From: Actinomycetes bacterium | GTDB lineage: Bacteria > Actinomycetota > Actinomycetes > JAHEKZ01 | DNA: 32,176 bases | Assembly (NCBI GenBank): GCA_027118455.1 | Contig: JAJAYZ010000005.1 | Location: forward strand, 1 to 32,176 | Direction: 5' to 3' | Shown: in pieces, positions 7,284-15,946 of the stretch | Numbering within the stretch: the first letter of the stretch is position 1 | How the letters are laid out: every line of letters begins with the position of its first letter | Position numbers and translations under genes: made by a program | The notes under the pieces: model-generated | The model's input: the letters and a program-made list of their open reading frames with translations, nothing else | What the model was told of the DNA's origin: nothing | Databases searched by the model: none

Positions 7284-8491
7284 CGGATGAACCGACCACC
7301 CTGCAGGTCGGTGATGTCGTCACAGTCACGATTGGGCCTGTGGCGCATGGGGGTCACTGTGTCGCTCGCCATGAGGGGCGGGTGCTCTTCGTTCGACACG
7401 TACTGACGGACGAGCGGGTACAGGTGCGCGTTACTGAGGAGGGTCCCAAGGGGCGCTACTTGCGCGCTGAGGTGGTCGAGATCGTCGAGCCGTCCCCGTT
7501 CCGCGTCAACCCGCCTTGCCGGTTCGCTGGAAGCTGTGGCGGATGTGACTTCCAGCACGTGACTGTTGGCGAGCAACGCCGGCTGAAGGCGCAGGTCGTC
7601 CGTGAGCAGTTGACCCGACTTGGCAAGGTCGACTGGTCTGACATCGACTGGTCGGGAGAGGTAGAGGCCGTCCCCGACGTTGACCCTGAACTCGCGGGCC
7701 TGAGGTGGCGGACGCGCGTCCGCTTTGCCGTCGACGCCGCGGGCAGGGCCGGACTCGTTCGCCACCGTTCACACGAGGTCATCGCGATCGACGACTGCGT
7801 CATTGCTCATTCACTTGTCGACGTCGAGGAGATCACCACGACGCAGTGGCCCGGCGTCCAGGAAGTGTCAGTAACGGTGTCGCCGGACACCGACGAGAGG
7901 TCGGTCCAGGTGGGCCCGGCCCGAGGCCGGGAGTCGCTGCAGCGCAAGGCAGCAGGTCGGTCATGGCAGGTCTCGTCTGGCGGATTCTGGCAGGTGCATC
8001 CGCAAGCGGCTGACGCCCTGGTCGCTGCCGTGATGGACCTCGCGCAGCCGCAGGACGGTGAGCACCTGGTCGATCTCTACGGGGGTGTCGGGCTCTTCGC
8101 GGGGGTGTGGGGAAGCCGCACGGGAGGGCGCGTTGACGTCGTCGAGGGCCATCGGACCGCCGCCTCTGATGCCGAGGTGAACCTGGCCGACCTCCCGCTG
8201 GCACGGGTGCACCCGATGGCCGTCGAGCGCTTCGTGGTCGATCAAGCCGCACTCCGGCCCGATGTCGTCGTGCTCGACCCCCCTCGGGTCGGGGCCAAGC
8301 GCGCCGTGGTGGCGCCAGTGGCGGCGTGGCGACCACGAGCTGTGGTCTATGTCGCCTGTGACCCGGCTGCACTCGGACGCGATGTGGCCTACTTCGCCGA
8401 GTTCGGCTACCGGCTCGTGGCCCTTCGGGCGTTCGACCTCTTTCCGATGACCCACCACGTGGAGTCCGTGGCCCTCTTCGTGTTATCTTGA
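7280..8491 (+). CDS. TRAM-domain 23S rRNA/tRNA m5U methyltransferase (RlmD/TrmA family)
   Basis: A 403-residue SAM-dependent RNA methyltransferase. Residues 1-70 are a TRAM RNA-binding domain. Cys80, Cys86, Cys89 (CxxxxxCxxC) and Cys173 are the four ligands expected for the RumA-type [4Fe-4S] cluster. The C-terminal Rossmann domain has VDLYGGVGLFAG for SAM binding, DPPR at about 333, the nucleophile Cys360 in YVACDPAALGRD, and the general base Glu395 in HHVESVAL. The family makes 5-methyluridine in rRNA or tRNA; the target position is not readable from sequence. The GTG start overlaps the permease stop, so the two form an operon (as Rv2690c-Rv2689c). Its stop codon lies inside the palindrome upstream of acnA. 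Confidence 0.92.
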   Translation: MTDEPTTLQVGDVVTVTIGPVAHGGHCVARHEGRVLFVRHVLTDERVQVRVTEEGPKGRYLRAEVVEIVEPSPFRVNPPCRFAGSCGGCDFQHVTVGEQRRLKAQVVREQLTRLGKVDWSDIDWSGEVEAVPDVDPELAGLRWRTRVRFAVDAAGRAGLVRHRSHEVIAIDDCVIAHSLVDVEEITTTQWPGVQEVSVTVSPDTDERSVQVGPARGRESLQRKAAGRSWQVSSGGFWQVHPQAADALVAAVMDLAQPQDGEHLVDLYGGVGLFAGVWGSRTGGRVDVVEGHRTAASDAEVNLADLPLARVHPMAVERFVVDQAALRPDVVVLDPPRVGAKRAVVAPVAAWRPRAVVYVACDPAALGRDVAYFAEFGYRLVALRAFDLFPMTHHVESVALFVLS

Positions 8492-8502
8492 TGTCAAGAT
8501 AA
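8483..8502. promoter_or_regulatory. Perfect 20-bp palindrome, candidate operator for acnA
   Basis: Arms TTATCTTGA and TCAAGATAA are perfect inverted repeats around a 2-bp centre. The element is conspicuously AT-rich in a GC-rich setting, overlaps the stop of the methyltransferase gene and lies about 80 nt before the aconitase start. It has neither the loop nor the T-tract of a terminator. A TTGATG inside it resembles a -35 box (4 of 6 to TTGACA), so a bound repressor would block acnA transcription. The cognate regulator is unknown; the sequence does not resemble the Corynebacterium AcnR site as I remember it. Confidence 0.65.
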
Positions 8503-8580
8503 ATCCGATCGGGCAGGATCATCTCTGGCACGTCCTAGCGCACGCGTACGCCCACCCCACCCTTGACGAGGAGCACCCAG

Positions 8581-11412
8581 GTGCCGTCACCGCACAGCAA
8601 CCCCGACAGTCTTCGGTCCCGTAGCACCCTCCAGGTGGGGGACGAGAGCCACGAGATCTTCCGGGTCGACGCCGTGCCAGGTTCCGAGCGGCTGCCGTTC
8701 AGCCTCAAGGTGCTGCTCGAGAACCTGCTGCGCACCGAAGACGGCGCCAACGTCACCGAGGCGCAGATCCGTTCGATCGGCTCGTGGGACCCCGCTGTTG
8801 AGCCCAACACTGTGATCCAGTTCACGCCGGGCCGCGTCATCATGCAGGACTTCACCGGTGTCCCGGCCGTCGTTGATCTCGCGACCATGCGTGAGGCGGT
8901 CCTGGAGCTGGGCGGAGATCCTGGCTTGATCAACCCCTCGGCTCCTGCCGAGCTCGTCATCGACCACTCAGTCATCGCCGATGTATTCGGGCGCTCCGAC
9001 GCGTTCGCCCGCAACGTCGAGCTGGAGTACGAGCGGAACCGTGAGCGCTACCAGTTTCTGCGCTGGGGACAGGGCGCCTTTGATGAGTTCAAGGTTGTCC
9101 CCCCTGGCACCGGCATCGTGCACCAGGTCAACATCGAGCACCTCGCCCGCGTCGTGATGGTCCGCGATGGGTGCGCCTACCCCGACACCGTCGTAGGCAC
9201 CGACTCGCACACCACGATGGTCAACGGCCTCGGGGTGGTCGGCTGGGGCGTCGGTGGGATCGAGGCCGAGGCGGCCATGCTCGGTCAGTCGGTCTCGATG
9301 CTGATTCCACGCGTCGTGGGGTTCAAGCTGCACGGCAGGCCGGCTGACGGCGTCACCGCAACCGACCTGGTTCTCACGATCACCGAACAGCTACGTGCGC
9401 ACGGGGTCGTTGGCAAGTTCGTCGAGTTCTACGGGTCGGGCGTTGCCGAGGTGCCGCTGGCCAACCGCGCCACGATCGGCAACATGAGCCCTGAGTACGG
9501 CTCCACGATTGCGGTCTTTCCGATTGATGCCGAGACCATCCGATACCTACGGTTCACCGGCCGCTCCGAGCAGCAGGTTGCGCTTGTCGAGGCCTACGCC
9601 AAGGCACAGGGCCTCTGGCATGACCCCGAGTCCGATGGTGCACACGAGGCGTCCTACTCGGAGTACCTCGAGCTTGACCTTGGCACCGTGGTTCCCTCGA
9701 TCGCCGGGCCGAAGCGGCCGCAGGACCGCATTGCGCTGGCGGATGCCAAGCAGGCGTTTCGAGCAGCGGTGAACGACTACGTTGCGCACGACGAGCAAGG
9801 CTCCGTCGTGACCGCGGTGGACGAGTCACTGGCGGAGTCCTTCCCAGCCTCGGATGTGCCGGCACTGCCACCGAACGGCCGTGAGCACCAGACCGAGGCT
9901 GCCCTGTCCCAGGCGCGTCCGCTGCGCCCTGTCGCCGTCGCGCTCGCGGACGCGACGCGCTTCGAGCTCGACCACGGCGCGGTGGTGATCGCCGCGATCA
10001 CTTCGTGCACCAACACCTCGAACCCGTCGGTGATGATCGCCGCCGCGCTCGTGGCCAAAGCTGCGGTGGAGCGCGGACTTCAGCGCAAACCGTGGGTCAA
10101 GACCACGCTCGCACCGGGGTCGAAGGTGGTCATGGACTACTACGACCGCGCCGGATTGACGCCGTACCTGGACAAGCTCGGGTTCAACCTCGTCGGGTAC
10201 GGCTGCACCACGTGTATCGGCAACTCCGGACCGCTGATTCCTGAGGTCTCAGCTGCGGTCAACGAGCACGACCTCGCAGTGACCTCGGTGTTGTCGGGAA
10301 ACCGCAACTTCGAGGGACGAATCAACCCCGACGTCAAGATGAACTACCTGGCGTCCCCACCGCTGGTGGTGGCCTACGCACTCGCTGGGACGATGGACAT
10401 CGACATCACCACCGAATCGCTTGGTGCTGACACTGATGGGAAACCTGTCTTCCTCGCTGACCTGTGGCCGTCGGCTGCGCTGATCCAAGAGGTCATCGAC
10501 GCGGCGATCGAAAGCGAGACGTTCACCCGCGAGTACGCCGATGTCTTTGCTGGTGACGAGCACTGGCGAAGCCTTCCGACACCGACCGGAAGCACGTTCT
10601 CCTGGGAGCCGGATTCCACGTACGTCCGCAAGCCACCGTACTTCGAGGGCATGCGGCGACAGCTCATCCCGATCACCGACGTGTCTGGTGCGCGAGTTCT
10701 CGCACTGCTCGGTGACTCGGTGACAACCGACCACATCTCACCGGCCGGCGCGATCAAGGCCGACAGCCCGGCTGGCCTTTACCTCGCCGAGCAGGGCGTG
10801 GCGCCTCAAGACTTCAACTCCTACGGCTCACGCCGCGGTAACCACGAGGTGATGATTCGCGGCACGTTCGCCAACATCCGGCTTCGCAACGCACTCGCCG
10901 GCGGGCGTGAGGGCGGGTTCACCGCGAACCTGCTCGCAAACCACGATGAAAGCGGTGAGCCACCCGTGGAGCCGATCTACGACGCCGCGCAGGCGTACCG
11001 AGCCGCTGGCGTTCCGCTCGTGGTAATTGCCGGCAAAGAGTATGGGTCGGGCTCATCGCGCGACTGGGCAGCGAAAGGCACGGCGCTGCTCGGCGTACAA
11101 GCGGTGATTGCCGAGTCGTATGAACGCATCCATCGCAGCAATCTGATCGGCATGGGCGTTCTTCCGCTGCAGTTCCCTGATGGGCAGAGCGCAGGGTCAC
11201 TCGACCTGGCCGGTGACGAGACGTTCGGAATCAGTGGAGTTACCACGCTCAATGACGGCGTCACGCCCGCAACCGTTGCGGTGACCGCGACGCGCCCGGA
11301 CGGTTCGGTCGTCTCGTTCGACGCGCGCCTGCGCATTGACACCCCCGGTGAAGCCGACTACTACCGCAACGGCGGCATCTTGCAGTACGTGCTTCGGTCC
11401 CTGCTGCCCTGA
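8581..11412 (+). CDS. acnA: Aconitate hydratase A
   Basis: A 943-residue aconitase of the AcnA/IRP type, interconverting citrate and isocitrate in the TCA cycle. The [4Fe-4S] ligands are Cys476 ([12 protein letters not shown]), Cys542 and Cys545 ([12 protein letters not shown]). Other hallmarks are [25 protein letters not shown] near residue 210, [33 protein letters not shown] and [15 protein letters not shown] in the swivel domain. Length is normal for the actinobacterial form, including the insertion after PQDRIAL. GTG 8581 was chosen because GAGGAG sits 7 nt upstream; a TTG at 8563 is an alternative in the same frame but falls before the ribosome site. It is preceded by a palindrome and followed by a strong hairpin, so it is probably monocistronic. 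Confidence 0.97.
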   Translation: MPSPHSNPDSLRSRSTLQVGDESHEIFRVDAVPGSERLPFSLKVLLENLLRTEDGANVTEAQIRSIGSWDPAVEPNTVIQFTPGRVIMQDFTGVPAVVDLATMREAVLELGGDPGLINPSAPAELVIDHSVIADVFGRSDAFARNVELEYERNRERYQFLRWGQGAFDEFKVVPPGTGIVHQVNIEHLARVVMVRDGCAYPDTVVGTDSHTTMVNGLGVVGWGVGGIEAEAAMLGQSVSMLIPRVVGFKLHGRPADGVTATDLVLTITEQLRAHGVVGKFVEFYGSGVAEVPLANRATIGNMSPEYGSTIAVFPIDAETIRYLRFTGRSEQQVALVEAYAKAQGLWHDPESDGAHEASYSEYLELDLGTVVPSIAGPKRPQDRIALADAKQAFRAAVNDYVAHDEQGSVVTAVDESLAESFPASDVPALPPNGREHQTEAALSQARPLRPVAVALADATRFELDHGAVVIAAITSCTNTSNPSVMIAAALVAKAAVERGLQRKPWVKTTLAPGSKVVMDYYDRAGLTPYLDKLGFNLVGYGCTTCIGNSGPLIPEVSAAVNEHDLAVTSVLSGNRNFEGRINPDVKMNYLASPPLVVAYALAGTMDIDITTESLGADTDGKPVFLADLWPSAALIQEVIDAAIESETFTREYADVFAGDEHWRSLPTPTGSTFSWEPDSTYVRKPPYFEGMRRQLIPITDVSGARVLALLGDSVTTDHISPAGAIKADSPAGLYLAEQGVAPQDFNSYGSRRGNHEVMIRGTFANIRLRNALAGGREGGFTANLLANHDESGEPPVEPIYDAAQAYRAAGVPLVVIAGKEYGSGSSRDWAAKGTALLGVQAVIAESYERIHRSNLIGMGVLPLQFPDGQSAGSLDLAGDETFGISGVTTLNDGVTPATVAVTATRPDGSVVSFDARLRIDTPGEADYYRNGGILQYVLRSLLP

Positions 11413-11449
11413 CCTGGTCTCACGTGACGGGGTCCGCTCCGTGGCCGGC

Positions 11450-11482
11450 TGCACGATGACCAGGTGACGTGGTCATCGTGCA
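11450..11482 (+). terminator. 13-bp hairpin after acnA
   Basis: TGCACGATGACCA (11450-11462) and TGGTCATCGTGCA (11470-11482) are perfect complementary arms around a 7-nt loop, 37 nt after the acnA stop. No T-run follows, as is usual for actinobacterial terminators. It can also serve the convergent GyrI-like gene from the other side. Confidence 0.7.
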
Positions 11483-11543
11483 CCAAGGTGGCCGACGAAC
11501 GCCACTTGTCTCCCGCTATCGCCACGTTTGGGGTAGGCCGGTA

Positions 11544-11956
11544 TCAGCGAACGGGTACTAGGACGTCGACCTCGGTGTGATGCCGGTAGTGCTCGATGCG
11601 GGGGCGGTAAGGATCGACGTCGTGGCTCTCCTCCAGCGCCGTGAACGCTGCGAAGAGCTGCTCGGGAGGTACCCCGCGTCCTCTCTCAGCCGGACGCGTG
11701 CGTAACGGCCTCCCGGGACGGTCCAGGTCGACAGGCTGGCAGTGATCGCATCGGACCCCGGCGTACTGACCACGCAGGCGCGGTACCAACCGGCCACTGG
11801 GTCGAAGGCGGCGAGGAACTTGTGCCGACGCAGGCTGGGGAACAGGTCCGCAAGACCTCGCCAAGATGCTCCGATGCTGCCGCTCTCGTCGATACCTTCG
11901 ACGAAGCGCACCGGCGTCGGCTCGCGTGCAACGAGCTTTGGCGCCGGTGAGTTCAT
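11544..11956 (-). pseudogene. GyrI-like/AraC effector-binding domain protein, frameshifted
   Basis: Read from ATG 11956, the frame encodes FLAAFDPVAGWYRACVV and then PGGRYARVRLRE, typical of the GyrI-like small-molecule-binding fold. It then drifts into Ser/Arg-rich nonsense. The family's second half (PPEQLFAAFTALEES ... IEHYRHHTEVDVLVPV) continues in the neighbouring frame to a stop at 11544. Adding one G/C to the four-C run at 11672-11675 would join both halves into a protein of about 137 residues. A homopolymer sequencing error or a real single-base deletion are both possible. The start lies 1 nt after the TGA of the gene upstream, so the two are coupled. No Shine-Dalgarno is evident. Confidence 0.75.
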
Positions 11957-11957
11957 C

Positions 11958-12407
11958 TCAGCGGGCCGGCGGGACGTAGGGCGGCAGGTGGGGCGGAGGC
12001 TGCGAACGCCGCCGCGTGAGCTGGGGGAGGATCTCGGCGACCAGTGCGTCTAGCCGCCGCTCGCACCGCTTGAGCAGCAGGCGACGCTGTGGCCGACCGG
12101 CTGCTCGCGCCAGGACGACCGTGCGTGACATCTCGTCGAGGTCCTCGCGCCACCGCGCGTACGCAACTGGGTCAACGCCAACCGCCGCGGCCTCGGCCAG
12201 CGAGATCTCGACGGCGCTGATCTTGCCTTTGACGCGTCTCTCGGTGCTCAGCTTCTGGGGAAGTGCTGCCGTCTGCTCCGCCATTGACCCGACGAACCGC
12301 TGCGCGGCTGGGTTGTCTTTGAGGTAAGGCAGCGCCTTCTTGCCAGCCGCGAAGACAACCGGTCCCCACTTGATGAGTACCTTGATTGCTACTGCCCACA
12401 CCGCCAT
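11958..12407 (-). CDS. Hypothetical protein, basic, with N-terminal hydrophobic helix
   Basis: A 149-residue protein not recognised as any family. Residues 2-22 are moderately hydrophobic (AVWAVAIKVLIKWGPVVFAAG); the middle is helical and charged (VKGKISAVEISLAEAAAVGVDPVAYARWREDLDEMSRTVVLA); the C-terminus is proline-rich (RSQPPPHLPPYVPPAR). ATG 12407 is supported by GATACT 7 nt upstream. It is divergent from another unrecognised gene at 12518 and sits directly before the GyrI-like gene. It may be a peripheral membrane protein, but this is only inference. Confidence 0.6.
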   Translation of the reverse strand: MAVWAVAIKVLIKWGPVVFAAGKKALPYLKDNPAAQRFVGSMAEQTAALPQKLSTERRVKGKISAVEISLAEAAAVGVDPVAYARWREDLDEMSRTVVLARAAGRPQRRLLLKRCERRLDALVAEILPQLTRRRSQPPPHLPPYVPPAR

Positions 12408-12414
12408 GAAGGGA

Positions 12415-12420
12415 AGTATC
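12415..12420 (-). promoter_or_regulatory. Putative -10 (GATACT) of hypothetical gene
   Basis: GATACT on the minus strand, 7 nt before ATG 12407; no ribosome site is visible. Confidence 0.35.
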
Positions 12421-12505
12421 GCAGGAGCCGATCACGGTGGCGCACACTCGGCACCCAAATCCGGGCAGCCAGGGGGAAAGTCGGCGGGCTGTGGGTGGGG
12501 CATGC

Positions 12506-12511
12506 CAGGCT
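12506..12511 (+). promoter_or_regulatory. Putative leaderless -10 (CAGGCT)
   Basis: CAGGCT is exactly 6 nt before GTG 12518; this decides the start of the 124-residue gene over the in-frame ATG-like codon at 12437. Confidence 0.35.
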
Positions 12512-12517
12512 CGGCCT

Positions 12518-12892
12518 GTGACAGCGCAGATCCGCACTCCTCCTGGGTGGCCGAAGTCAGTTCCGCCCCCTGGGGCCGATGGCTGGGAGCCGCGGGCGGT
12601 TGCGTACCTGCTCGACATCGCTCCCGGAGACTTCCGCACCGAGCCGCTCTACGCCCGACAGCCGCGGCTGCTGGCCTGGCGCGTCCAGGCTCTGGTCGAG
12701 GCCCAGCTGCAGTCGGCGCGCGCGGCATATTCGCGGGCCAGGGCTGAGCTGCGCCAGGACGCCACGCCCGAGGTGGTGGCCGAGATGCTGCAGGCGCTCG
12801 AGCGCGAAGGGGCCGCCCTACTGGCCAGACGCCGCGAGGTCGACCTCGTCACGCGTGCCCTGCGTGGCGAAGCCTTCGTCCCCCGGATGTGA
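12518..12892 (+). CDS. Hypothetical protein, helical, upstream of dxs
   Basis: A 124-residue protein I do not recognise. The N-terminal third has PPGWPKSVPPPGADGWEPRAVAYLLDIAPGDFRTEPLYARQP, suggesting a short folded motif. From about residue 50 to the end it is a charged, Arg/Glu/Ala-rich pair of long helices (LLAWRVQALVEAQLQSARAAYSRARAELR ... MLQALEREGAALLARRREVDLVTRALRGE), probably a coiled coil. The in-frame codons upstream of GTG 12518 have no support. It lies 108 nt before dxs in the same direction. It may take part in a complex, but no function can be assigned. Confidence 0.6.
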   Translation: MTAQIRTPPGWPKSVPPPGADGWEPRAVAYLLDIAPGDFRTEPLYARQPRLLAWRVQALVEAQLQSARAAYSRARAELRQDATPEVVAEMLQALEREGAALLARRREVDLVTRALRGEAFVPRM

Positions 12893-12929
12893 GCGGTGCT
12901 GATGACGCGCCGTAGTCGTCGGGCGGCCC

Positions 12930-12935
12930 TAGACT
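12930..12935 (+). promoter_or_regulatory. Putative -10 (TAGACT) of dxs
   Basis: TAGACT would place the transcript start near 12942, giving dxs a leader of about 60 nt that carries its Shine-Dalgarno. This contrasts with the leaderless neighbours. Confidence 0.4.
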
Positions 12936-13000
12936 GACGGTCTGGGTCAGCCAACGAGGCCGGCTCTGACTCTAGTCCTGGCCGAGAGGGGAGCTGCAAG

Positions 13001-14938
13001 ATGTCGCTGCTCCACCAGATCGTTGCACCAGCCGATGTGCAGGCGCTCGATCCGGACGAGCTCGAGCCACTGGCGGCTGAGATTCGTGACTTTCTCGTCG
13101 AGAACGTCTCACGTACCGGCGGACACCTCGGTCCCAATCTCGGCGTCGTCGAACTGACGATTGCCCTGCACCGTGTATTCGACAGCCCTCGGGACGTCCT
13201 GCTTTGGGACACCGGTCACCAGGCCTATGTCCACAAACTGCTCACCGGGCGCCACGACTTCGGGTCGCTGCGGAAGAAGGACGGGCTCTCGGGGTATCCC
13301 TCACGTGCTGAGTCCGAGCACGACGTCATCGAGAACTCACATGCCTCGACTGCGCTCTCGTACGCCGATGGCATCGCCAAGGGGTTGGCCCTGAAGGGTG
13401 AAAAGAGCCGAACAGTCGTTGCCGTCGTCGGCGATGGCGCCCTCACCGGCGGGATGGCATGGGAGGCGCTCAACAACCTAGCGGCGTCCCAGGACCGCCC
13501 CGTCGTCATTGTGGTCAACGACAACGAGCGCTCGTACGCACCGACCATCGGTGGCCTTGCCCACCATCTGGCGACGCTGCGTACGACGCGAGGTTACGAG
13601 AAGTTCCTCGGCTGGGGGCGCACCATGCTGGGCCGCACCCCCGTCGTCGGCCAGCCCCTCTTCGACACCCTGCACGGCATGAAGAAGGGGCTCAAAGACA
13701 TGGTGGCCCCGCAGGGCCTCTTCGAAGATCTTGGGCTGAAGTACGTCGGGCCCGTCGACGGCCATGACGTGGTCCAACTCGAACACGCTCTGCGTCGGGC
13801 CAAGGCGTTCCGTGGGCCGGTCATCGTCCATGTGCTCACGCGCAAAGGCCTGGGGTACGCCCCGGCTGAGAACGATCACGCTGACCACTTCCACGGAGTT
13901 GGTGTGATCGATCCCGAGACCGGCCGCGCGGTCGCGGCATCTGTCCCGACCTGGACCGGGGTCTTTTCCGACACGATCGTCGAAGTTGGCCACGAGCGTG
14001 ATGACATCGTTGCGATTACCGCCGCGATGCTGCAGCCGGTTGGCCTGCGTGCCTTTGCCGATGCTTTTCCCGAGCGCGCCTACGACGTCGGCATCGCTGA
14101 GCAGCACGCGGTCACGTCAGCAGCCGGCCTTGCCTTCGCCGGTATGCATCCAGTGGTCGCGGTGTATGCCACATTCATGAACCGCGCGTACGACCAAGTG
14201 CTGATGGACGTCGCCCTGCACAAGGCGCCGGTGACCTTTGTTCTGGATCGAGCCGGTGTCACCGGCGACGACGGTGCCTCCCACAACGGCATGTGGGACC
14301 TCTCGATCTTCCAGACTGTTCCTGGGCTGCAAATCGCAGCGCCGCGCGACGGTCAGCGGCTTCGCGAGCTCTTCACTGAGGCGGTTGCCGTGAGCGACGG
14401 GCCAACCCTGGTGCGCTTTCCGAAGGGAGCGCTGCCGCCCGAGGTCGAGGCCATCGACCGCGTTGGCCGAGCCGACGTCCTGCACCGGTCCGGTGAACGG
14501 GACGTCCTGATCGTGGCCGTTGGCTCCATGGTCGGTTGCGCGCTGGAGGTCGCCGAGCGACTCGGTGATCAAGGCATCGGCGTCACCGTCGTCGATCCCC
14601 GATGGGTTCTCCCCATCTCTGCCGATTTGGTCACGCTCGCTGCCGACTTCGGACTCATCGTCACCATCGAGGACAACCTGCGCGTTGGCGGGGTCGGGGC
14701 TACCTTCACCGAGGCGCTGCAGGACGCCGAGGTTGCCACGCCGACCCACATCGTCGGGCTGCCGCGTCGTTTCCTCGCCCATGGCACGCGGGCTGAGGTG
14801 ATGGCTGCGGAAGGTCTGACTGCTCAGCAAGTGGCCCGCGCTGTCGTCGAGCGGGTCAGTGGGCTCTCGCCGCTGGCCCTCAGCGAGGAGTCCGCGCCGC
14901 CGGCTCCGACGTCGCTCGATGAGCGGCGCCGGCCCTAG
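13001..14938 (+). CDS. dxs: 1-deoxy-D-xylulose-5-phosphate synthase
   Basis: A 645-residue thiamine-diphosphate enzyme that condenses pyruvate and glyceraldehyde 3-phosphate, the first step of the MEP isoprenoid pathway. Visible features are [18 protein letters not shown] near residue 40, [17 protein letters not shown], the ThDP/Mg motif [16 protein letters not shown] with Asp145, the [16 protein letters not shown] stretch, and the catalytic Glu367 in [17 protein letters not shown]. The C-terminal transketolase domain has [15 protein letters not shown] and [10 protein letters not shown]. Length is standard. ATG 13001 follows GAGAGGGGAG about 7 nt upstream. Its stop is 4 nt from the stop of the convergent hypothetical gene. 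It matches mycobacterial dxs1 (Rv2682c) by position. Confidence 0.97.
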   Translation: MSLLHQIVAPADVQALDPDELEPLAAEIRDFLVENVSRTGGHLGPNLGVVELTIALHRVFDSPRDVLLWDTGHQAYVHKLLTGRHDFGSLRKKDGLSGYPSRAESEHDVIENSHASTALSYADGIAKGLALKGEKSRTVVAVVGDGALTGGMAWEALNNLAASQDRPVVIVVNDNERSYAPTIGGLAHHLATLRTTRGYEKFLGWGRTMLGRTPVVGQPLFDTLHGMKKGLKDMVAPQGLFEDLGLKYVGPVDGHDVVQLEHALRRAKAFRGPVIVHVLTRKGLGYAPAENDHADHFHGVGVIDPETGRAVAASVPTWTGVFSDTIVEVGHERDDIVAITAAMLQPVGLRAFADAFPERAYDVGIAEQHAVTSAAGLAFAGMHPVVAVYATFMNRAYDQVLMDVALHKAPVTFVLDRAGVTGDDGASHNGMWDLSIFQTVPGLQIAAPRDGQRLRELFTEAVAVSDGPTLVRFPKGALPPEVEAIDRVGRADVLHRSGERDVLIVAVGSMVGCALEVAERLGDQGIGVTVVDPRWVLPISADLVTLAADFGLIVTIEDNLRVGGVGATFTEALQDAEVATPTHIVGLPRRFLAHGTRAEVMAAEGLTAQQVARAVVERVSGLSPLALSEESAPPAPTSLDERRRP

Positions 14939-14942
14939 CGAG

Positions 14943-15800
14943 TTATTGGCCGCGTAGCCAGGGGTCGATGCGCGCTGGCGGGTCCTGCAGGGCGTGACGG
15001 GCCGAGCGCCCACCGGCTCCCACCATGACCACCTCTTCTGGCGTCACCAGTACCGCCCTGTCGAATCCACGCTCGTCAGGGTCAGTAGCCAGAGCCGCTG
15101 CCGCGGCGAACGCTGGGTCGATCCGGCCGAGGTCGAGCCAGCCGCGCGTGCGCATCGGCACGGCCGCGGTGCGCCAGCCGACCGGGTCGGCGTCGCAAAT
15201 CGCAGCGCGGAAAGCGGTGGAGCAGAGCAGCGTCAGGACGTCGAGATCGCCGAACGGACGCAGCGGCGATGTCTCATCGCGGAGCAGGCGTTCGGCAGCG
15301 AGCCTCCCCGTCTGCTCCAGCTCGCGAGCTTGGTGAGGCCACCACGGGTCGGCATCGATCCCGGCTGCCAGGAACAGGGCGGGTGGGGCGACGACCACTT
15401 CGTCGGGGTCGCCGAGCAACCCGAGCAGCCCGAGGCCGAGATCGAGTGCCTCCCCGGCAACGCTCGCCCTGACCCACGCTCGTCCCGGGTGCAAAGGGTG
15501 ATCGGTGGGCAGGCCAACCGGTCGGGCCATCGACTCGGGGTCAGCAAGGCGGGCCAAGCCAACCCGCAGCTGAACCCACGTCCGCAGGCGCCGACGTGCT
15601 GTGTCGGAGTCGGGGTTGTTGTCGCCAAGCGCCAGAGCGATCTCGTCCCAGCTGAGCGCGAGATCAGGGTGGTCCCCCTGCAAGGTGACTGCTGACTCGC
15701 CCGGCATGAGGTCGACGTTGTCGAGTACTGAGACAGCCAGCACGGTCCGCCGCAGAGCGACCGTCTGCGTCAGGGCAGTTGCAGGCCGAAGGGTGTCCAC
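14943..15800 (-). CDS. Hypothetical actinobacterial protein downstream of dxs
   Basis: A 285-residue soluble protein with no family I can name. It has alternating helical and beta segments: TALRRTVLAVSVLDNVDLMPGESAVTLQGDHPDL at the start, an Arg-rich helix (TARRRLRTWVQLRVGLARLADPE), a Leu/Gly-rich middle (LDLGLGLLGLLGDPDEVVVAPPALFLAAG) and a C-terminal VLVTPEEVVMVGAGGRSARHALQDPPARIDPWLRGQ. The frame is open to 15953, but the extra residues are Arg/Cys/Gly-rich and unlike coding sequence. GTG 15800 has TACCGT 6 nt upstream. It is convergent with dxs with only 4 nt between the stops, and divergent from the next gene over 146 nt. Confidence 0.65.
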   Translation of the reverse strand: MDTLRPATALTQTVALRRTVLAVSVLDNVDLMPGESAVTLQGDHPDLALSWDEIALALGDNNPDSDTARRRLRTWVQLRVGLARLADPESMARPVGLPTDHPLHPGRAWVRASVAGEALDLGLGLLGLLGDPDEVVVAPPALFLAAGIDADPWWPHQARELEQTGRLAAERLLRDETSPLRPFGDLDVLTLLCSTAFRAAICDADPVGWRTAAVPMRTRGWLDLGRIDPAFAAAAALATDPDERGFDRAVLVTPEEVVMVGAGGRSARHALQDPPARIDPWLRGQ

Positions 15801-15806
15801 CTGCCG

Positions 15807-15812
15807 ACGGTA
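15807..15812 (-). promoter_or_regulatory. Putative leaderless -10 (TACCGT)
   Basis: TACCGT on the minus strand, 6 nt before GTG 15800; it decides the start of the 285-residue gene. Confidence 0.45.
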
Positions 15813-15934
15813 GACGCTCCTCGCCGCGGCCGCCCCGGAGACAGACCTGCCGCCACCCTTCTGCCGCCGTCGGTAACCGCCCGTGCAGCCGCAACTACCA
15901 AGAGCCAGCAGTTGCCGACCGTCGGTCAACCCTC

Positions 15935-15940
15935 CAGTGT
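15935..15940 (+). promoter_or_regulatory. Putative leaderless -10 (CAGTGT)
   Basis: CAGTGT lies 6 nt before GTG 15947. It differs from TANNNT at the first base. Confidence 0.3.
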
Positions 15941-15946
15941 GATCCT

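Noticed and set aside
8483..8502. Palindrome before acnA as a terminator for the permease/methyltransferase operon
   Set aside because: A 2-bp centre gives no loop, the arms are AT-rich and there is no T-tract; operator is the better reading.
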